From: Gaeumannomyces sp. JS-464
Taxonomy: Eukaryota; Ascomycota; Sordariomycetes; Magnaporthales; Magnaporthaceae
Assembly (NCBI GenBank): GCA_002197995.1
Contig: NGZR01000001.1
Coordinates: 1,488,001-1,552,000, forward strand
Direction of reading: 5' to 3'
DNA length: 64,000 nt
The notes below the pieces were generated by a model. The model was not told where the DNA came from. It did no database searches and saw nothing but the letters and a program-made list of their open reading frames with translations. Made by a program: the position numbers and the translations under genes. This document shows, piece after piece, positions 23,301 through 36,137 of the stretch (the stretch's first letter is position 1; each line of letters begins with the position of its first letter).

Positions 23301-24779
23301 GCTTTCGGGTATATTGTTTTTTTAAAAGCTGTTTATTTTTTAAATACAAAGGAACGCTTATTATGCGAGCTTTGCTTAGGATATATATCCCATACTGGAA
23401 GCTGTGTGGTGTAATCGTACGAGGCAAATTTTAAAACCGAAATTTAACTTGTAATTTGCACAGCTTCCGTTATAACGTTAAAACCGGTAGTTCCCGTGCT
23501 AAACCCTTCGTGCCGTGAAACCGATATTTTACATCCCGGAATCCCGAGCCGGGGATCCGCCGTATCCGCGAATAGTTTCGTGCGATTTTTGGCTGCCTTT
23601 TTAACAATAACGTGGTTTATTACCAAATGGATCATATTACCAAATGGAATACCAACCCCCGACCTTCGGTTAATCGACGTGCATGCCAACCCAAAAACGC
23701 TAACAATTTATTTAAATTATTTAAATTGTATATATTAAACATTTTAATTTCCTTTTAATAAATGCGCGCATTGTGTTTGGTTTTGCCGTAAATGTTATAT
23801 CGCCGACGAGTTACCGTCGCCTTTTTTTTTAAACCCTTTTAATCGCGCATTTTTTGCTATAGCTATCCATTTAACGCTTTTTAGTTTAGTATATTTCGTA
23901 TTTTTTCGATAGTAAGTAACTTTTTTAATTAAACGCGTGTTTTTTTTTTTTAGCTTTTCGGCGTTTATTTAATGCTTTGTTCGCTTTTTTAAACGTAAAT
24001 ATTTCGGTTTAAAAAAAGGTTACTTTATATATTATCGTTTTCGCTTTGTTGCAATTTGGTTTACAATTATATAAATGGAAATCGAAAAATTGCTGTAATA
24101 ATTGGAAATTTAAATTTTAACATATTCGAATTGCGAAATTGCTTTTTTAGCTATTTAAGCGTTTTAAAGGTTTAAAGTTTAGGGTTATTTAAAAAAAATT
24201 TAAAAAAAGTTAAAATTCGTAATTTTATATCCAGCTTTTTTAAACCCGAATTTAAATTAAAAAAAGCAAAATTAACTTTTCGAAAATTTCTTTAAATGTT
24301 TTTTTCGGTTATAAAATTAAAAAAATGCAGTTTTAAACGCCGAAAGGAATTTAATTTTAATTACGTGGTTAACGTATAATTTTATTAAGTTTTTAATTTA
24401 TCGACCGTACGCTTTTTTTATCGGGTGAAAATATTTAACGTTAAACGGTTAAAAAAAATAAAACGAATGCGAAAGCATGCAAAACGTAATAATATTATAT
24501 TTTTAATAATAACGTGCAAAATTCGTCGAATGGTATTTTTTATAACCGTTTAATATTAACAAACGATAAATGTTTTTCGTAAGCGATATAATATGTTTAT
24601 CGAAATGCTAAATTTATTTTAAACTAAGCTTGTTCGTAGTTTATTCGTTAGCGTTTATTACGATAACCTAATCGCGTAAAAGGTTAATTTTTTAAATACT
24701 AATTAACCAACAATAATACTTGCTTTTTACGATAATAAAAAAAATCGCTTAACCGTAATAATTAAATTTTTAAATAATT
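23301..24779. other. AT-rich RIP-degraded interval, unassigned
   Basis: No domain is recognisable. It holds a 10-bp perfect inverted repeat, GGAAGCTGTG at 23397-23406 and CACAGCTTCC at 23459-23468, and a direct repeat TTACCAAATGGA at about 23620 and 23638. The stretch 23480-23700 keeps more GC than its surroundings and a minus-strand frame there reads NRRSGVGIPFGNMIHLV. From 23750 to 24779 it is almost pure A/T with long T and A runs. Confidence 0.6.
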
Positions 24780-25200
24780 ATAATTAATTTATTGTAAAAA
24801 TGCAATATTAACGTGGCATCGCTTTAATTAAGTTTAATGCTAATTCGTTAAAAATTTGCAGCGTATTTGGTTGCGATTCCTCGCTATTTAAAAGCTAGCA
24901 ACTTTTTTTCAACCATTTAAATTTCGTTAACCGTTTTAAATATTTTCCCGACCTTTTTTTTTTAAAAGGTTTCGAAATTCGCGAAAATAAATTTAGTAAA
25001 TTTTTAGCTTTTATTATACCTTTTAAAGTAATTATTTTAAACTGGTTAAAATTACTTTTTTATTTTACTTTTTAATTTAATAGCTACGAACGCGGTTATT
25101 TGTTTTTCGTGCAAAAATTGCTATTTATAAAACTTAAAATAGCGTTTGCATTTGGTAAAAAAAAGTTTTAAATTTGCCATTTTCGTTTTTATTAAAAGGA
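24780..25200 (-). mobile_element. Gypsy gag-region remnant (gypsy-D)
   Basis: The block GTAAAAATGCAATATTAACGT and the next 350 bp match the gag region of gypsy-A at about 31580-31960 (for example TTAATGCTAATTCGTTAAAA, TATTTAAAAGCTAGCA and ACGTTTTAAATTTGCC-like blocks), with heavy transitions. No LTR borders it, so it is an isolated fragment. Confidence 0.65.
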
Positions 25201-25416
25201 ATTAATGTATTTAGTTAAAGTTAAGTGCATAAACCTTATTTATCCCGCACTACTTACCTTGTATTACTTACTTTATACTTTTGTAAATCTGTGCATAAAG
25301 TCGGCCTATAACGTGTTATAACGCCTAAGTTAACCGTTGTAAAGCTACCTAATTCACCTACTTTGCACGCGTTAAAACGGGGGTGAAAAACGCACAAGTT
25401 AAATTTGGAAAAAGAG
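25201..25416. other. AT-rich interval, nothing recognised
   Basis: The stretch between the gypsy-D remnant and the 3' end of LINE copy B contains no coding trace or clear repeat boundary. Confidence 0.6.
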
Positions 25417-25493
25417 AAAAAAAGTATATTTAACGTCGGTAAAGTCGAAGTTTACCAATTTTTACCTCCCGAAAAGCATACGATGTGCTAGCG
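25417..25493 (-). mobile_element. Tad1-like LINE copy B, 3'-terminal piece
   Basis: AGTATATTTAACGT, TTACCTCCCGAAAAGCATA and GTGCTAGCG align with copy A at 15827-15894. It is cut at TAGCG, the 5-bp duplication of gypsy-A, and resumes at 32726. Confidence 0.7.
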
Positions 25494-25937
25494 TGTTACA
25501 ATTAAAGGTTTGCTTTTAAAGTAGGGCACTTCGGGGGTGAAAAGGACAGTATTGCTAATTTGGGTTTAGGGAAACACGTAATTTAAAAGGACAATTTAAT
25601 TGCTTGCTTTAAGGGATGCCTAAAAGCTAACTTAGGTTAACTAATGCCGAAACCTTAGTTAAAGCTATCCCGGACAATAGGAAATCCATTTTTTAAATAC
25701 ACGCTGTTTATTTACACAGTTTTTTTTAAATCTATAGCTTTATTACAAATCTATAAATCCTTTTTAAATTTATTGCTTTATTATAAATTTATAAATCCTT
25801 TTCGGATTTGTTGCTTTATTACAAATCTATAAATCCCTTTTAAACCACGTTAATTCCACGTGTCCAAGTGCGGGGTAAAGGCATTATTTAAAGCCCTTTT
25901 CGTCTTGTTATCCTAAAGCTTGCATACTGTCGTAATA
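25494..25937 (-). repeat. Gypsy-A left LTR (3' LTR of the element)
   Basis: This 444-bp LTR contains about three tandem units of a hairpin-forming sequence near 25725-25840 (AAATCTATAAATCC ... GGATTTGTTGCTTTATTACAAATC). Confidence 0.88.
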
Positions 25938-26604
25938 TTAAGTTTCCCCTTTTAAGTTAAATTTTTTTTAATTATGTTTTACCGCCCCGCTTTTTATTAA
26001 TGGTAAGTACTTTCCTTTTTTACCATTTCCTATCCCCTTTTATTTTAATAGGATATTCGGTCGGGTACGAAACGTCCTTTCGCGAAAAAAACCGTTAATC
26101 GTAAAAAGCTTTTAGCGATTATCCTTTTTTATTCCTTCGAAATGCCTTTTTGCCTTTTACTATTACGAGGTTTTAAAACGCGAAAAGTATAAAGCTTTTT
26201 TTAAAACTCGTTTCGGTATATGAAATGCCTTCGAATTAACCGATTAAGGTGCGACATTTTGGGGCTTTTATTTATAAAGCTTCGAAATATGTTATACAGC
26301 ATTCCAAATTTAAAGCCGAGCTAAAAGAAACGGAGGAAAAAGTTTTCCGTTTCGTAAATAAAAACGAATGTGGTTGGAAAAGATAATACGCGCGGTGCGC
26401 CGTAATATTAACTCGGTGAAAAAACTAAAGCGTATCGAGCGGGAAAAGGCCGACCTGGAGGCTCGTTAAGCTGCCTCGCAACCCGAACCCTTCGTAGCTT
26501 TTGCCGTTTCCCTCGATTGGCAAGCATTCGAGGTTAATCCTAATTTAAACCTGCTTTTTTTTTAACCGCGGTAAATCGTAATTCCTTTAATAACTTTTTT
26601 AAAT

Positions 26605-26675
26605 CCTATAGCACATTAGGTATAGCTTTAATCTTCCCGCCGAGGTTTCGGGTTCGAATCCCGGTACAACCATTG
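26605..26675 (+). other. tRNA-like sequence inside gypsy-A
   Basis: GGGTTCGAATCCCGGTACAACC forms a good T-arm and half acceptor stem of a tRNA. Upstream TATAGCACATTAGGTATAGC resembles a D-arm. The 5' acceptor strand does not pair well, so this is not an intact tRNA gene. The same feature is at 36067-36137 in gypsy-B. It lies between the chromodomain and the 3' LTR and is antisense to the element. Confidence 0.45.
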
Positions 26676-29600
26676 TTAAAAACTTAATTATTAAGTTTTC
26701 GCCGATTGGTTTCCTAACTACTTTTGCTTTTGCTAACATTTTTATAATGCTTCCGCCGGTATTTCGCTAAGGCTTTTAGCAATTTATAAGGTTAGTTTTT
26801 TTCCCACGTGTTTTTTTCGTAGCCGCACCTTTTCCATTTAATTAGGTACTTTTTAAGCCTATTTTTTAACTTATGGTTTAAAAATTTTTCGATTTCGTAC
26901 TTTTATTCCGGGTCGATTTCCATTAACTCGTCGCTTTTAAAGCCCGGTAGCGCTGGTTTAAATAGGGAAATATAAAAAACCGGGTGGGATTTTATGGTTG
27001 GTAATAATTAAAGTTTGTAATTTACGTTTAAAACCTTTTTTAATATTTTAAAAGGTCCTAGTTTTTTATAGTTTAACTTATCGTTTAGTTATTTCGTTTT
27101 AATATTTCGTCGAAAAAGATAAACGCTATCCCCTTTTTTAAAAGTCGGTTTTTTAATTTTTTTTTTGATTGCTTAAATAGCTATGCGGTGCCGTAGTTTT
27201 TTTTAGCTTTGTTTAAAAGTATTTATGCAGTTTGGTAAATTTCGTTACTTGTATTTCCACTATTAAAGCATGTTTTTCTGTTTAAGTTCTTTATACGCTG
27301 TAAGCGTAAACCCGTAGTTGTATAAAACGGTGTAATTTTTATGCTTTTATAAATTAAGCTATTATAAGCGAATTAAGCTATAGGGAATAGTTATACCTAA
27401 TCGTTTTATTTGTAATTAACGTAATAACGTAAATATTGCTTTATGGTTTAATTCGTTCGCTTTATTTATCCATTTATTTAAAGGTGGTAAGCCGTAAATA
27501 AAAAGTGTTTTGCTTTTAGCAAAGCCGTAAGCCTTTTCCAAAACTTGCTCGTAAATAGCTTATTTTTATCCGTAATTAAACGGTTTAGCGTGCCGTATTC
27601 CGCTATTACGTATTTAATAAAAAACACGCTAGCTCGGTAGCGTTACTACTTTTTTTATATGGTAAAAATAAAGCGTATTTGGTAAACCTATCCATTATTA
27701 CCAATACATTATCGTACTTTACTTTAGTTATTGGTTTTTTAAATTAGGGAAATTTAATAACGAAATTTATAATAACTTTTTGCCATACTCCGTTCGGTAT
27801 TAGCAAAGGTTATAATAACCCATACGGTTTATGCCTATTGGCTTTATTTTTAGCATAACTTTCGCAATTTTTTATTACGTTTTATATTTCGGTTTAAATT
27901 TTTGCAAACCCGTAATATTATTGCAACCGTTTTTACGTTTTTTTTACGCTTTAATAGCCGTGCACCAACTGGTTGTAAATTTGTTAAATTCTTTTTAAAG
28001 TTTAAACTTTTCCCTATCGAATTGTTTTAACGAGTATTTTTTATGCCGGAATTAAAAATCCGTTTGGTTTTTCCGTTAAAATCACTTGTATTTTTTTAAG
28101 TATTGCGATTTGGTGGTTCGGTCGTTGGTTTAAAGCGTTCGTTTAGCTGTTTTTCAACCCTTTTTGGTATTTAATTTAAATATCGTAATTTTGCAAAAAT
28201 TCGCTCCAACGAACCTATCGTTTATTTAGGTTTTTACTAATAGTAAAATATATTAGGTTTTTATAATTCGTATATATTATAACTTAATGCTTCGCTTTAT
28301 AAAAGTATAGCCGTTACTTTTCGAATGCTCGAATTATTACTAAAAGTTTTTTATCGTGGATTTGGTAGTTTAATTTAAATCTGTTTAACTTTTACGAAAA
28401 GAACGTATAAAGGTATAACCGTTTTTAATCGTTTCGCTGTTCGAGTTGGCCGCCGATCGCGTAATTCGATGCATTAGTTTTAACTTTAAAAGGTTTTTTT
28501 AAGTTTGGAAATACTAATATTAGTTTTTTAATACGGCGTTTCGTAATTGCTTAAAAGCTTTTTGTTTTCGCCTTTTTTAATAAAATTAGTAATTATTTTT
28601 AATAAGGTTTGTAAATAATATAGCGATTTTGCTATAATTACGGATAAATCGTTTGTAAAAGTTTAAAAATCCTAAAAACTTTCGTACTTTCGTAACGTTT
28701 TTATTTATAAGCTACTTTTTAACTTTTTCGATTTTTTTAAAATTTATGCAAACTTATTTAAATATAACTATAAATTCCAAAAAAACGACTTTTTGCAAAT
28801 GCTATTCGCATTTTTCTGGTTTAATAAAAAGCTTTGTATTAAATAGCTTTTAAAGCATTTTATATACGTACTATTTATATTTTCCATCGTTTTCGAAAAA
28901 ATTAGGATATTATCCAAATACGCGAAAACGAAAACGTTAAAATACTTGCGCAATATATGGTTAATTATCTTTTGGAACGTAGCTAATGCATTAATAAGCC
29001 CGAAAATTATTATTAAAAACTCGTAGCATTTAAGCCTTATTTTAAAAGCTATAAACCATTTTTAACCCTTTTTAATCCGTATTAAGCTATAAGCTTTCCG
29101 TAGGTTTAAAGCCGTAAAATATTAAGCTTTACCGAGTTTATCGCGTAATTTATTAATAAAAAGCAAAAAATACCGATCTTTTATCGTAACCTCGTTTAAC
29201 GGGCGGTAATCGATACATATTCGGTCCGTCCCGTTTTTTCTTTTTTATAAAATCCTATATCTTATTAAAAAATCGAAAAGTTTAATATATCCTTTTCGTA
29301 AGTTTTCTTCCAATTGTTCTTTTAGCACCTCCTATTATTAAAAGCTAAATTAATATAACTTTTGGTATTTAAATTGCGTTTTTGGTTTAAGTTTAATTTC
29401 GAAGTTAAACGGTTTATATTTGGGAAGCACCGTTTTTAGGTTTTTCCGAAATAACTTTTCGTATTTATGGTATTTTTTTAAAACATTCGCGAGCCGTTTT
29501 TTAATATCGGTTTAGTTATTTTAATTGCTTTCCATTTTAAATAATCGTATATTCGTTAATGCTAAATGTAAAAGTGGATTATTAAGTTTTATTACTATCG

Positions 29601-32249
29601 TAACCTTTTTTTATTGCTTTTTATATTTACGGTTTAAAGTTTATAATTGGTAAACCGTTTTAATTATTTGTAACTTTTCCTATTGGATTTAACCGGTAGT
29701 TTAATTTATCCGCGAATTATTTTTTTTAAATTAAAAGATTTTAAAAATTACATTTCCTTTTTTTATATTTAATTCGTTTAATATAATAATAACGTTTTCC
29801 CCATTCCGGGTGCGTAATGTTATTAGCTATGTTTTTTGGTCGATCCATTTTTTATTATAAGCAATAGGTATTTTTTTCGACCGTTTTTAATTAATACGGT
29901 TAATATTTCCGTTTCGTAGGAATTTTATACCGTTTAACCGTTTATAGCGATACGTAATCGCTTTATACTTCGCAATCGATTATTACTTTACCTTTTTTTT
30001 TAATATTCCATTTAAAATGTTAATAAATCGTACGGTTAATTCGATTTTGCTATTGCGAAAGTTTTTATCGGTTTTCGCTTTTCATTTCGTACTTTCCGCT
30101 CGGGTGGTTTTTTTAATTTTTAGTAAAAAGAACGAGTATTATACGTTCGTTTTTTTATCCGGGTTAAACGGGATATACGTTCGCGTAATCCCTTAATATT
30201 AAGTTTTCGCTTTTTATGCTATATGTTTTTTGCACTTTATAATTTCGCATTTTTTTTAATCGAGCGTTTTAATAACATATAGCATTAAATGCCGCTCGCT
30301 AAGTTTAAAAATTGCGGTAAACCTTTCGATTCGAGCTAATTCCCACCGTGGCAATTGGAATGCTAAACGGGGTTTAACTTTTAGCTCGCTTTTTATTTTC
30401 CGTAGGAAAAAATTATGTTTAAATTTAGGTTGTAAATGGAATTTACACTTTCTGTAAATACATTTTGCTTAAAAAAGGTGCAAATATTTAAAATGTTCCA
30501 AATCGACGCTAAAATGGTTCTCGGGTTTTAACGTAGCCTTTTTTAGCTCGCTTATATCGTCGAACCGGTAATTAACGTATTTAACTTCCTATTAGTTATT
30601 AAATTACGATAAAAGTTAATTGCTATTTCCGTTTGCTAAAATAGCGTAATATAACGGTTTATCGGGATATTTTAAAATCCTAACGTTTTAAAAGCATTTT
30701 AAAACGTTAAAAGGTGTAAAAGCGCGTTGGCTTTTCCAGTTTGCTTAGTTTTCGCGGATTATAAATATAAAGGTTTTGCCGTTTAAGCTTTCCGCTCGTT
30801 CTTAAAACTCGGCCGTTTCGAAGTTTTAACCGTTTTAATTCATTTTAACCTCGGTGTCGAAATTTTCCGATTTTTAAAATAGGTGTATTTAATTTAAAAG
30901 CGTTTTTCGGGCTTTTCCTTTTTTTAAACCGCTCGTTAAAGTCGCTCTTTTTTAAGCTTAGCGGTAAATGTCGTTTTTTCCTTTTAAATTCGCAAACCCG
31001 AAAGCGATACGTTATTCGCCTTCGCTATCGTATTTAAAAGTCGTAGTTTTAAATATGCAAACGTTTCGAAATTTCCGAAAATACCATCCGGTAACCTTTT
31101 TATCGAATTAATATATAGCATATAATTCGTCGTAGCAATTCGACTAGTTAAACGTTAACCCGGGGCATAATTCTCCTTATATAAAACTTTCCTTCGTTCG
31201 TTAAAAGTTAATTATTTGCCGGTTATTATTCCGTTAAAAGCAATTTGCTTTAATATGGCTGGTTTAACCACATTTAAAACATTTCCCGTTTTTCGGGTTT
31301 TACTTTTACTTTCCCTATTACTTTTATTACTAATAAACGGCTCCCGCATTAAGGTTTATAAAGTTTAAATGCGTTTTATAAGCCGTAATTAATTGCTATT
31401 TAGCCTTTTTTTTAATTAGCTTTATTAATTTATGCTATATTTTTAAAACCATATCCTTTTTTTTATTACCGTTCGTATAATTTATCGCTAATACGAACCG
31501 CGTTTTTAACGTAATCCGTAAAAAACTCCGAGCGATTTTGCTTCGCGAATTTATCTTTTACGTTTTCGTATAATCCGTTGTAAAAATGCAATATTAACGT
31601 AACATTGCTTTAATTAAGTTTAATGCTAATTCGTTAAAAGTTCGTTGCGTATTTGGCTATAAGTTTTCGCTATTTAAAAGCTAGCAGGTTTTTTTCGGCG
31701 ATTCGGGTTTCGTCGATTATACCGAACATTTTTCCGACTTTTTTTCCGAAAGTTTCGAAGCTAGCGAAAATAACCTTAATAGCCTTTTAACTATTTTTAT
31801 ACCTTTTTAAAATAATCGCTTTAAGTTAATTAAAACCATTTTTTACTTTACCGTTTAGCTTAATAATAGCGTAAATAACCTTTTATTTTCGTTTACAAAT
31901 TGCTATTCGTAAAATTTAAAGTAACTTTTACATTCGGTAAAAAACGTTTTAAATTTGCCGTTTTCCTTTTCGTAAAAATCCGAAAACGGGAATTTGTACG
32001 TTTAAATTGCAATAAGTGTTTTAAAAGATACCAACTTCGCAATAAATTGCTTTACTTCGGTTTAGCTTTTAGCGATTTCGTCCGTTATAATTTTAAAAAG
32101 GCTAGCCGTATTAACGGTTTCGTTAAGGTTATATTTAACGCCGTTAAAAGTAAAAACCGTGGTTTTTTCCTTTTTAAGCTTTTTACTATTACTTGTTATA
32201 ATTGCATTGTTTTTCCCTTTAACGAAGTATTAAATAGGATTAATTAAAA

Positions 32250-32725
32250 TGTTACAATTAAAGGTTTGCTTTTAAAGTAAAGCATTTTAAAAGTGGAAAG
32301 GATAATATCGCTAATTTGGGTTTAAAAAAACACGTAACTTAAAAGGACAATTTAATTGCTTGCTTTAAAAGATGTTTAAAAGCTAACTTAAATTAACTAA
32401 TGCTAAAGCTTTAGTTAAAGCTATCCCGGATAATAAGAAATCCATCTTTTAAGTATACGCTGTTTATTTACATAATTTTTTGGATTTATAGTTTTGTTAT
32501 AAATCCATAAATCCCTTTTGGATTTATTGCTTTATTATAAATCCACAAATCCTTTTGGATTTATTACTTTGTTATAAATTTACAAATCCTTTTCGGATTT
32601 ATTACTTTGTTACAAATCCATAAATCACTTTTAAACCACGTAACTCCACGTGTTTAAATGCGGGGTGGGCACTATCCGGAACCCTTTTCGTCCTGTTATT
32701 TAATGCTTACATGCTGGTCGTAACA
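32250..32725 (-). repeat. Gypsy-A right LTR (5' LTR of the element)
   Basis: This 476-bp LTR holds about four units of the hairpin repeat at 32490-32628, one more than the left LTR, which accounts for the 32-bp length difference. Confidence 0.88.
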
Positions 32726-34895
32726 TAGCGCTATTTAAGCTTAACACTAAGCTACATGTTGCTATTAAAACGGCTAACAAATTAAGCCCGAAAGCACGAA
32801 GTTCGGGCCGCATTCCGGCGCTTTTTATTAGTAAGCGGCGATTAGTAATAGGGCGTAAAAATGCCGAAGCGTTGTAAGCGTTGCAAGTGGTAGTAATGCG
32901 GTCGGCTAGCAAAGTGCCGGAAAAAAAGGTAAAGCCGGGTTTAAATAAAGTGTTTTTAAAATTACCTTTAAACTTAACCGGGGTTACGAAAAACTAATAA
33001 GTTATTTTAGTTTAATTATAATAAAAAAAGGTAATAAGTGCAAAGGAAAAGTAATAAATGTAAAGGAAAAGGGGGGAGGGTTATATGCAAGCTTATAAGC
33101 TTATTATTACCGCTTAGCGATAATGTAGTAATTGGTAACTTCGACAAACGAAGCAAAAAGAAAAGGCTTTTACAATAGCCGTTTTTAATACCCGGGCTTG
33201 TCGAAAACCAGGGCGGGGTTTGCTATAAGCATTTGTTTTCCGTTGCTTTAACTAGCTTACAAAATGCAAAGTAGGAAAGTAATTTGTTTTTTCCATACCG
33301 ATACGGTTTATCGTTATCGTGGTTAAATTTTCGATAATACTAATCGAAATCGCCGTGCTTTGTACAAGCGGCTACCAGCCGTTGTAATACGCTTCGGTGC
33401 AATTGCAAAGCTTTAGGTATGTGCTGCGGTGTTAACGGAAAGCTTATAGTTTTATACCGTATTAGTAAGTTGGTTTTAAACCACGCGTTTTAAGCGTTCC
33501 GGGCCTTTTTTCCGTGTTAACGCTTTTACTCCGGCCATTATTAGTTTAAAATGCTGGGGTATAGGTAATGCCGTGCTTAATTTTGCTTCGATATCAGCTT
33601 CCTCGTTCCCGGTATTTTTATGTAGCCCGGGGATTATTAAACGTGCACCCGGTGTTTATCCATATAGTAATAACCTTTTTAAAAGCCTTTTATAAACTTT
33701 AAAAGCCGTGCTTAAAAAGCCGTTAACCGTTAATGTATTATTTAAGTATAAATGGTAAGTGTTATTAGGGAGGTTTTAAACGGCTTTGCAAAAGCCCATT
33801 CGGGCTTTTTCCGCTTCGCCGTCGAAAACTTCGGCAAAGTGCGCCAGCTTGCCGTGCCCGGAGCTTTTACGTTGGCCGCTTTGGTATATTACTTAATCGT
33901 ATCCAATTGCCCCGTTTTCCGCTTTAAACCCGTCGTTATATATTATAACGTCCGTAAGTGAAAGGGTGTAAAACTACGCTATAAATGTTTTAACGGCTGC
34001 CGGTTTATTTTATATAGCCACCGATAGCCTTATATATTTGTACGAAAGGTGGGTAAACCGGGTGCAAGCTGGAAGAAATTTAACTATTTTTTGCAACTGG
34101 GTTGTAAAGTTGCCAAATATGCCCGCTTTAAACCCTCGGGCGTTAAAAATTGGCTTGGCCGCTGCGGCTAAAAGGTGGTTTTCCGAAACCGTATTAATAC
34201 GGGCCGCAAAACGAAGGCGGGCTTATTTTAAAAGCGTTTAAGCGCTTAAAATGCCGGATTCGTAATGTACAACGCTAACCGGTATTGTTTTATAAACGGG
34301 CATAACTGCCCGGAAAAATGCGGTTAAAGCTTTATCCACCCGTTCGATTAGGTAGCTTTAACAAGTACGTTAATATTGTGCTAGCTTATACGGGTGTGGT
34401 TTAATTAGGCTTTTATACCACATTTTAACCTCGTATAAAACCGTTGGGATAATAACTATTATAACGGTTTTATGCACCGAGTGCGCCGGTAACCTCCTAC
34501 CGAATAGGTAAGTTTTCGAAAGTGGTTAGCAACATTTTGGGCTTTTATAACCCTGTTATTAACGTGCGGCTCGAAATTAAGCCTTTGGTTTAAAAAAAAC
34601 GCTTAATTAGCGTAAAATAGCTGGGTTTTTAAAGCTTTTTATAATTTGGCGAATGGTAAAGCCTTTCGCTATAACCGCTAATATAATGGGATTTTTCCGC
34701 TTAGAAAAGTGCATAAGCTCGCACTTCCAAAGTTAAAAGCAACGCGGTTTTCCTTGCCCCACGTAGGATTTCCGTTATTGTAACCCCTGTTTTACGAAAG
34801 CACTTTTTTAAAGAGTTGCCCGTTACGCAAATGCCTATATTATCCGCGTATCCGTACTTTACCGCTTTTGCTTTAAGTAGGATTTCGGCTATATA
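32726..34895 (-). mobile_element. Tad1-like LINE copy B, main piece
   Basis: Resumes at TAGCGCTATTTAAGC after gypsy-A and is collinear with copy A: 3' region (32780-32900), RNase H (TDVIIYND on the minus strand, about 33955-33930) and RT C-terminus (about 34250-34000), through the RT region to 34890. It extends farther 5' than copy A and is then cut by gypsy-B at 34896. The rest of the element is not found right of the gypsy cluster. Confidence 0.72.
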
Positions 34896-35377
34896 TGTTA
34901 CAATTAAAAGTTCGCTTTAGGTAAAGCACTTTAGGGGAGGATAAAACAGTATCGATATGTTTAGTTGCAAAAGGAACACGTAACTTAAAAGGATAATTTA
35001 ATTGCTTACCCCGGGGGATGCTTAAAAGCTAACTTAGGTTAACTAATACCGAAGCTTTAGTTAAAACTACCTAAAACAATAAGAAATCCATCTTTTATAT
35101 ACACGCTACTTTTGCTTTAATAGTTTTTAAATTTGTTACTTTATTTACAAATTTATAAATCCTTTTGGATTTGTTATTTTGTTTACAAATTTATAAATCC
35201 CTTTGGATTTGTCGCCCTGCTTACAAATTTACAAATCCTTTTAAATTTATCGTTTTGCTTACAAATTTACAAATTCTTTTTAAACCACGTAACTTTACAT
35301 GTTTTAATGCGGGGCAAGGGTACCGTTTAAAGCCTTTCCCGTTTTGCTGCTTTAAGGTTTGCATGCTGGTTATAACA
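34896..35377 (-). repeat. Gypsy-B left LTR
   Basis: This 482-bp LTR is related to gypsy-A. It carries about four hairpin units at 35125-35285 (GGATTTGTCGCCCTGC then TTACAAATTTACAAATCC). Confidence 0.85.
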
Positions 35378-36066
35378 TTAGGTTTCCCTTTTTAAGCCAA
35401 ATCCTTTTAGTTTTATTTTATCGCCCCGCCTTTTGTTAATGGTAAATACTTTCCTTTTTTACCATTTCCCATCCCCTTTTTATTTTAACAAAATGTTTAA
35501 TTAAATGCGAAAACGCCTTTTTGCGAAAAAAAACCTTTTAACGTAAGGACCTGCTTGTTTAAATCGTTTTTTCTGCTTTCGAAATGCCTTTTTGTTTTTT
35601 TATTACAAGGTTTTAAAGCGTGAAAAGTGCGAGGCCTTTTTTTAAAACTTTTCTCGGTGCGTAAAGTGCTTTAATCGGAACCGTACAAGTTGCGACATTT
35701 TAGGTTTTCGCCCGAACAGTTTCGTTTTATCGGCTTTTAATATTAGCAAATAAAAGTAAAGGTTAAAGCGATAAAAGAAAAGCGCCGCGCTTTGGATAAT
35801 AAATTCGAGCGTTTGCGAAAACAAAAAAAAGCATGGTTTAAAAAGAAAATGCGTGCAATCCGTCGTAATATTAACGTTATAAAAAAGTTGGAACGTGTCG
35901 AGCGGGAGGAAGCCGACCGGGAGGTTTACTAAGCTGCTTTGCAGTTTAAACCATTCGTAGTTCCTACCGTTTCCCTTAATTAGCAGCGTTTAAAGTTAAT
36001 TTTAACCTGGACCTGCTTGCCTTTTTTAACCGCGGTAAATTGCGATGCCTTTTAATAACTTCCTTA

Positions 36067-36137
36067 AGTTTTATAGCGCATTAAGTGTGGCTTTGGTTTT
36101 TTACCAAAGTTTCGGGTTCGAATCCCGGTACAACTGT
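36067..36137 (+). other. tRNA-like sequence inside gypsy-B
   Basis: TATAGCGCATTAAGTGTGGC (D-arm-like), CTTTGG-loop-CCAAAG (anticodon-arm-like) and GGGTTCGAATCCCGG (T-arm) occur in tRNA order. Acceptor strands AGTTTTA and TACAACT pair at six of seven positions. This copy folds better than that in gypsy-A, but the loop reads TTTTTTA, so its identity is unclear and RIP may have altered it. Confidence 0.5.

Larger units (their letters stand above)
25494..32725 (-). mobile_element. Ty3/gypsy chromovirus, full length, RIP-degraded (gypsy-A)
   Basis: LTRs at 25494-25937 and 32250-32725 begin TGTTAC and end GTAACA (GTAATA on the left), with the 5-bp duplication TAGCG at 25489-25493 and 32726-32730. 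Transcription runs right to left: a polypurine tract (AAAAGGGGAAACTTAA on the minus strand) abuts the left LTR. Minus-strand domain order is gag with a CCHC knuckle (CFKCG then SHIKANC, about 31285-31240), reverse transcriptase (FAYLDNILIFSKT, about 28930-28890), integrase (about 27900-27560), and a C-terminal chromodomain (KYLIKW then CGYEKNTWE, about 26870-26800). In the YxDD motif the second Asp has become Asn, a G-to-A change. It is inserted in LINE copy B. Confidence 0.92.

Noticed and set aside
36067..36137. Functional tRNA gene
   Set aside because: The anticodon loop reads TTTTTTA, the acceptor has a mismatch and the copy in gypsy-A pairs poorly, so it is reported only as tRNA-like.
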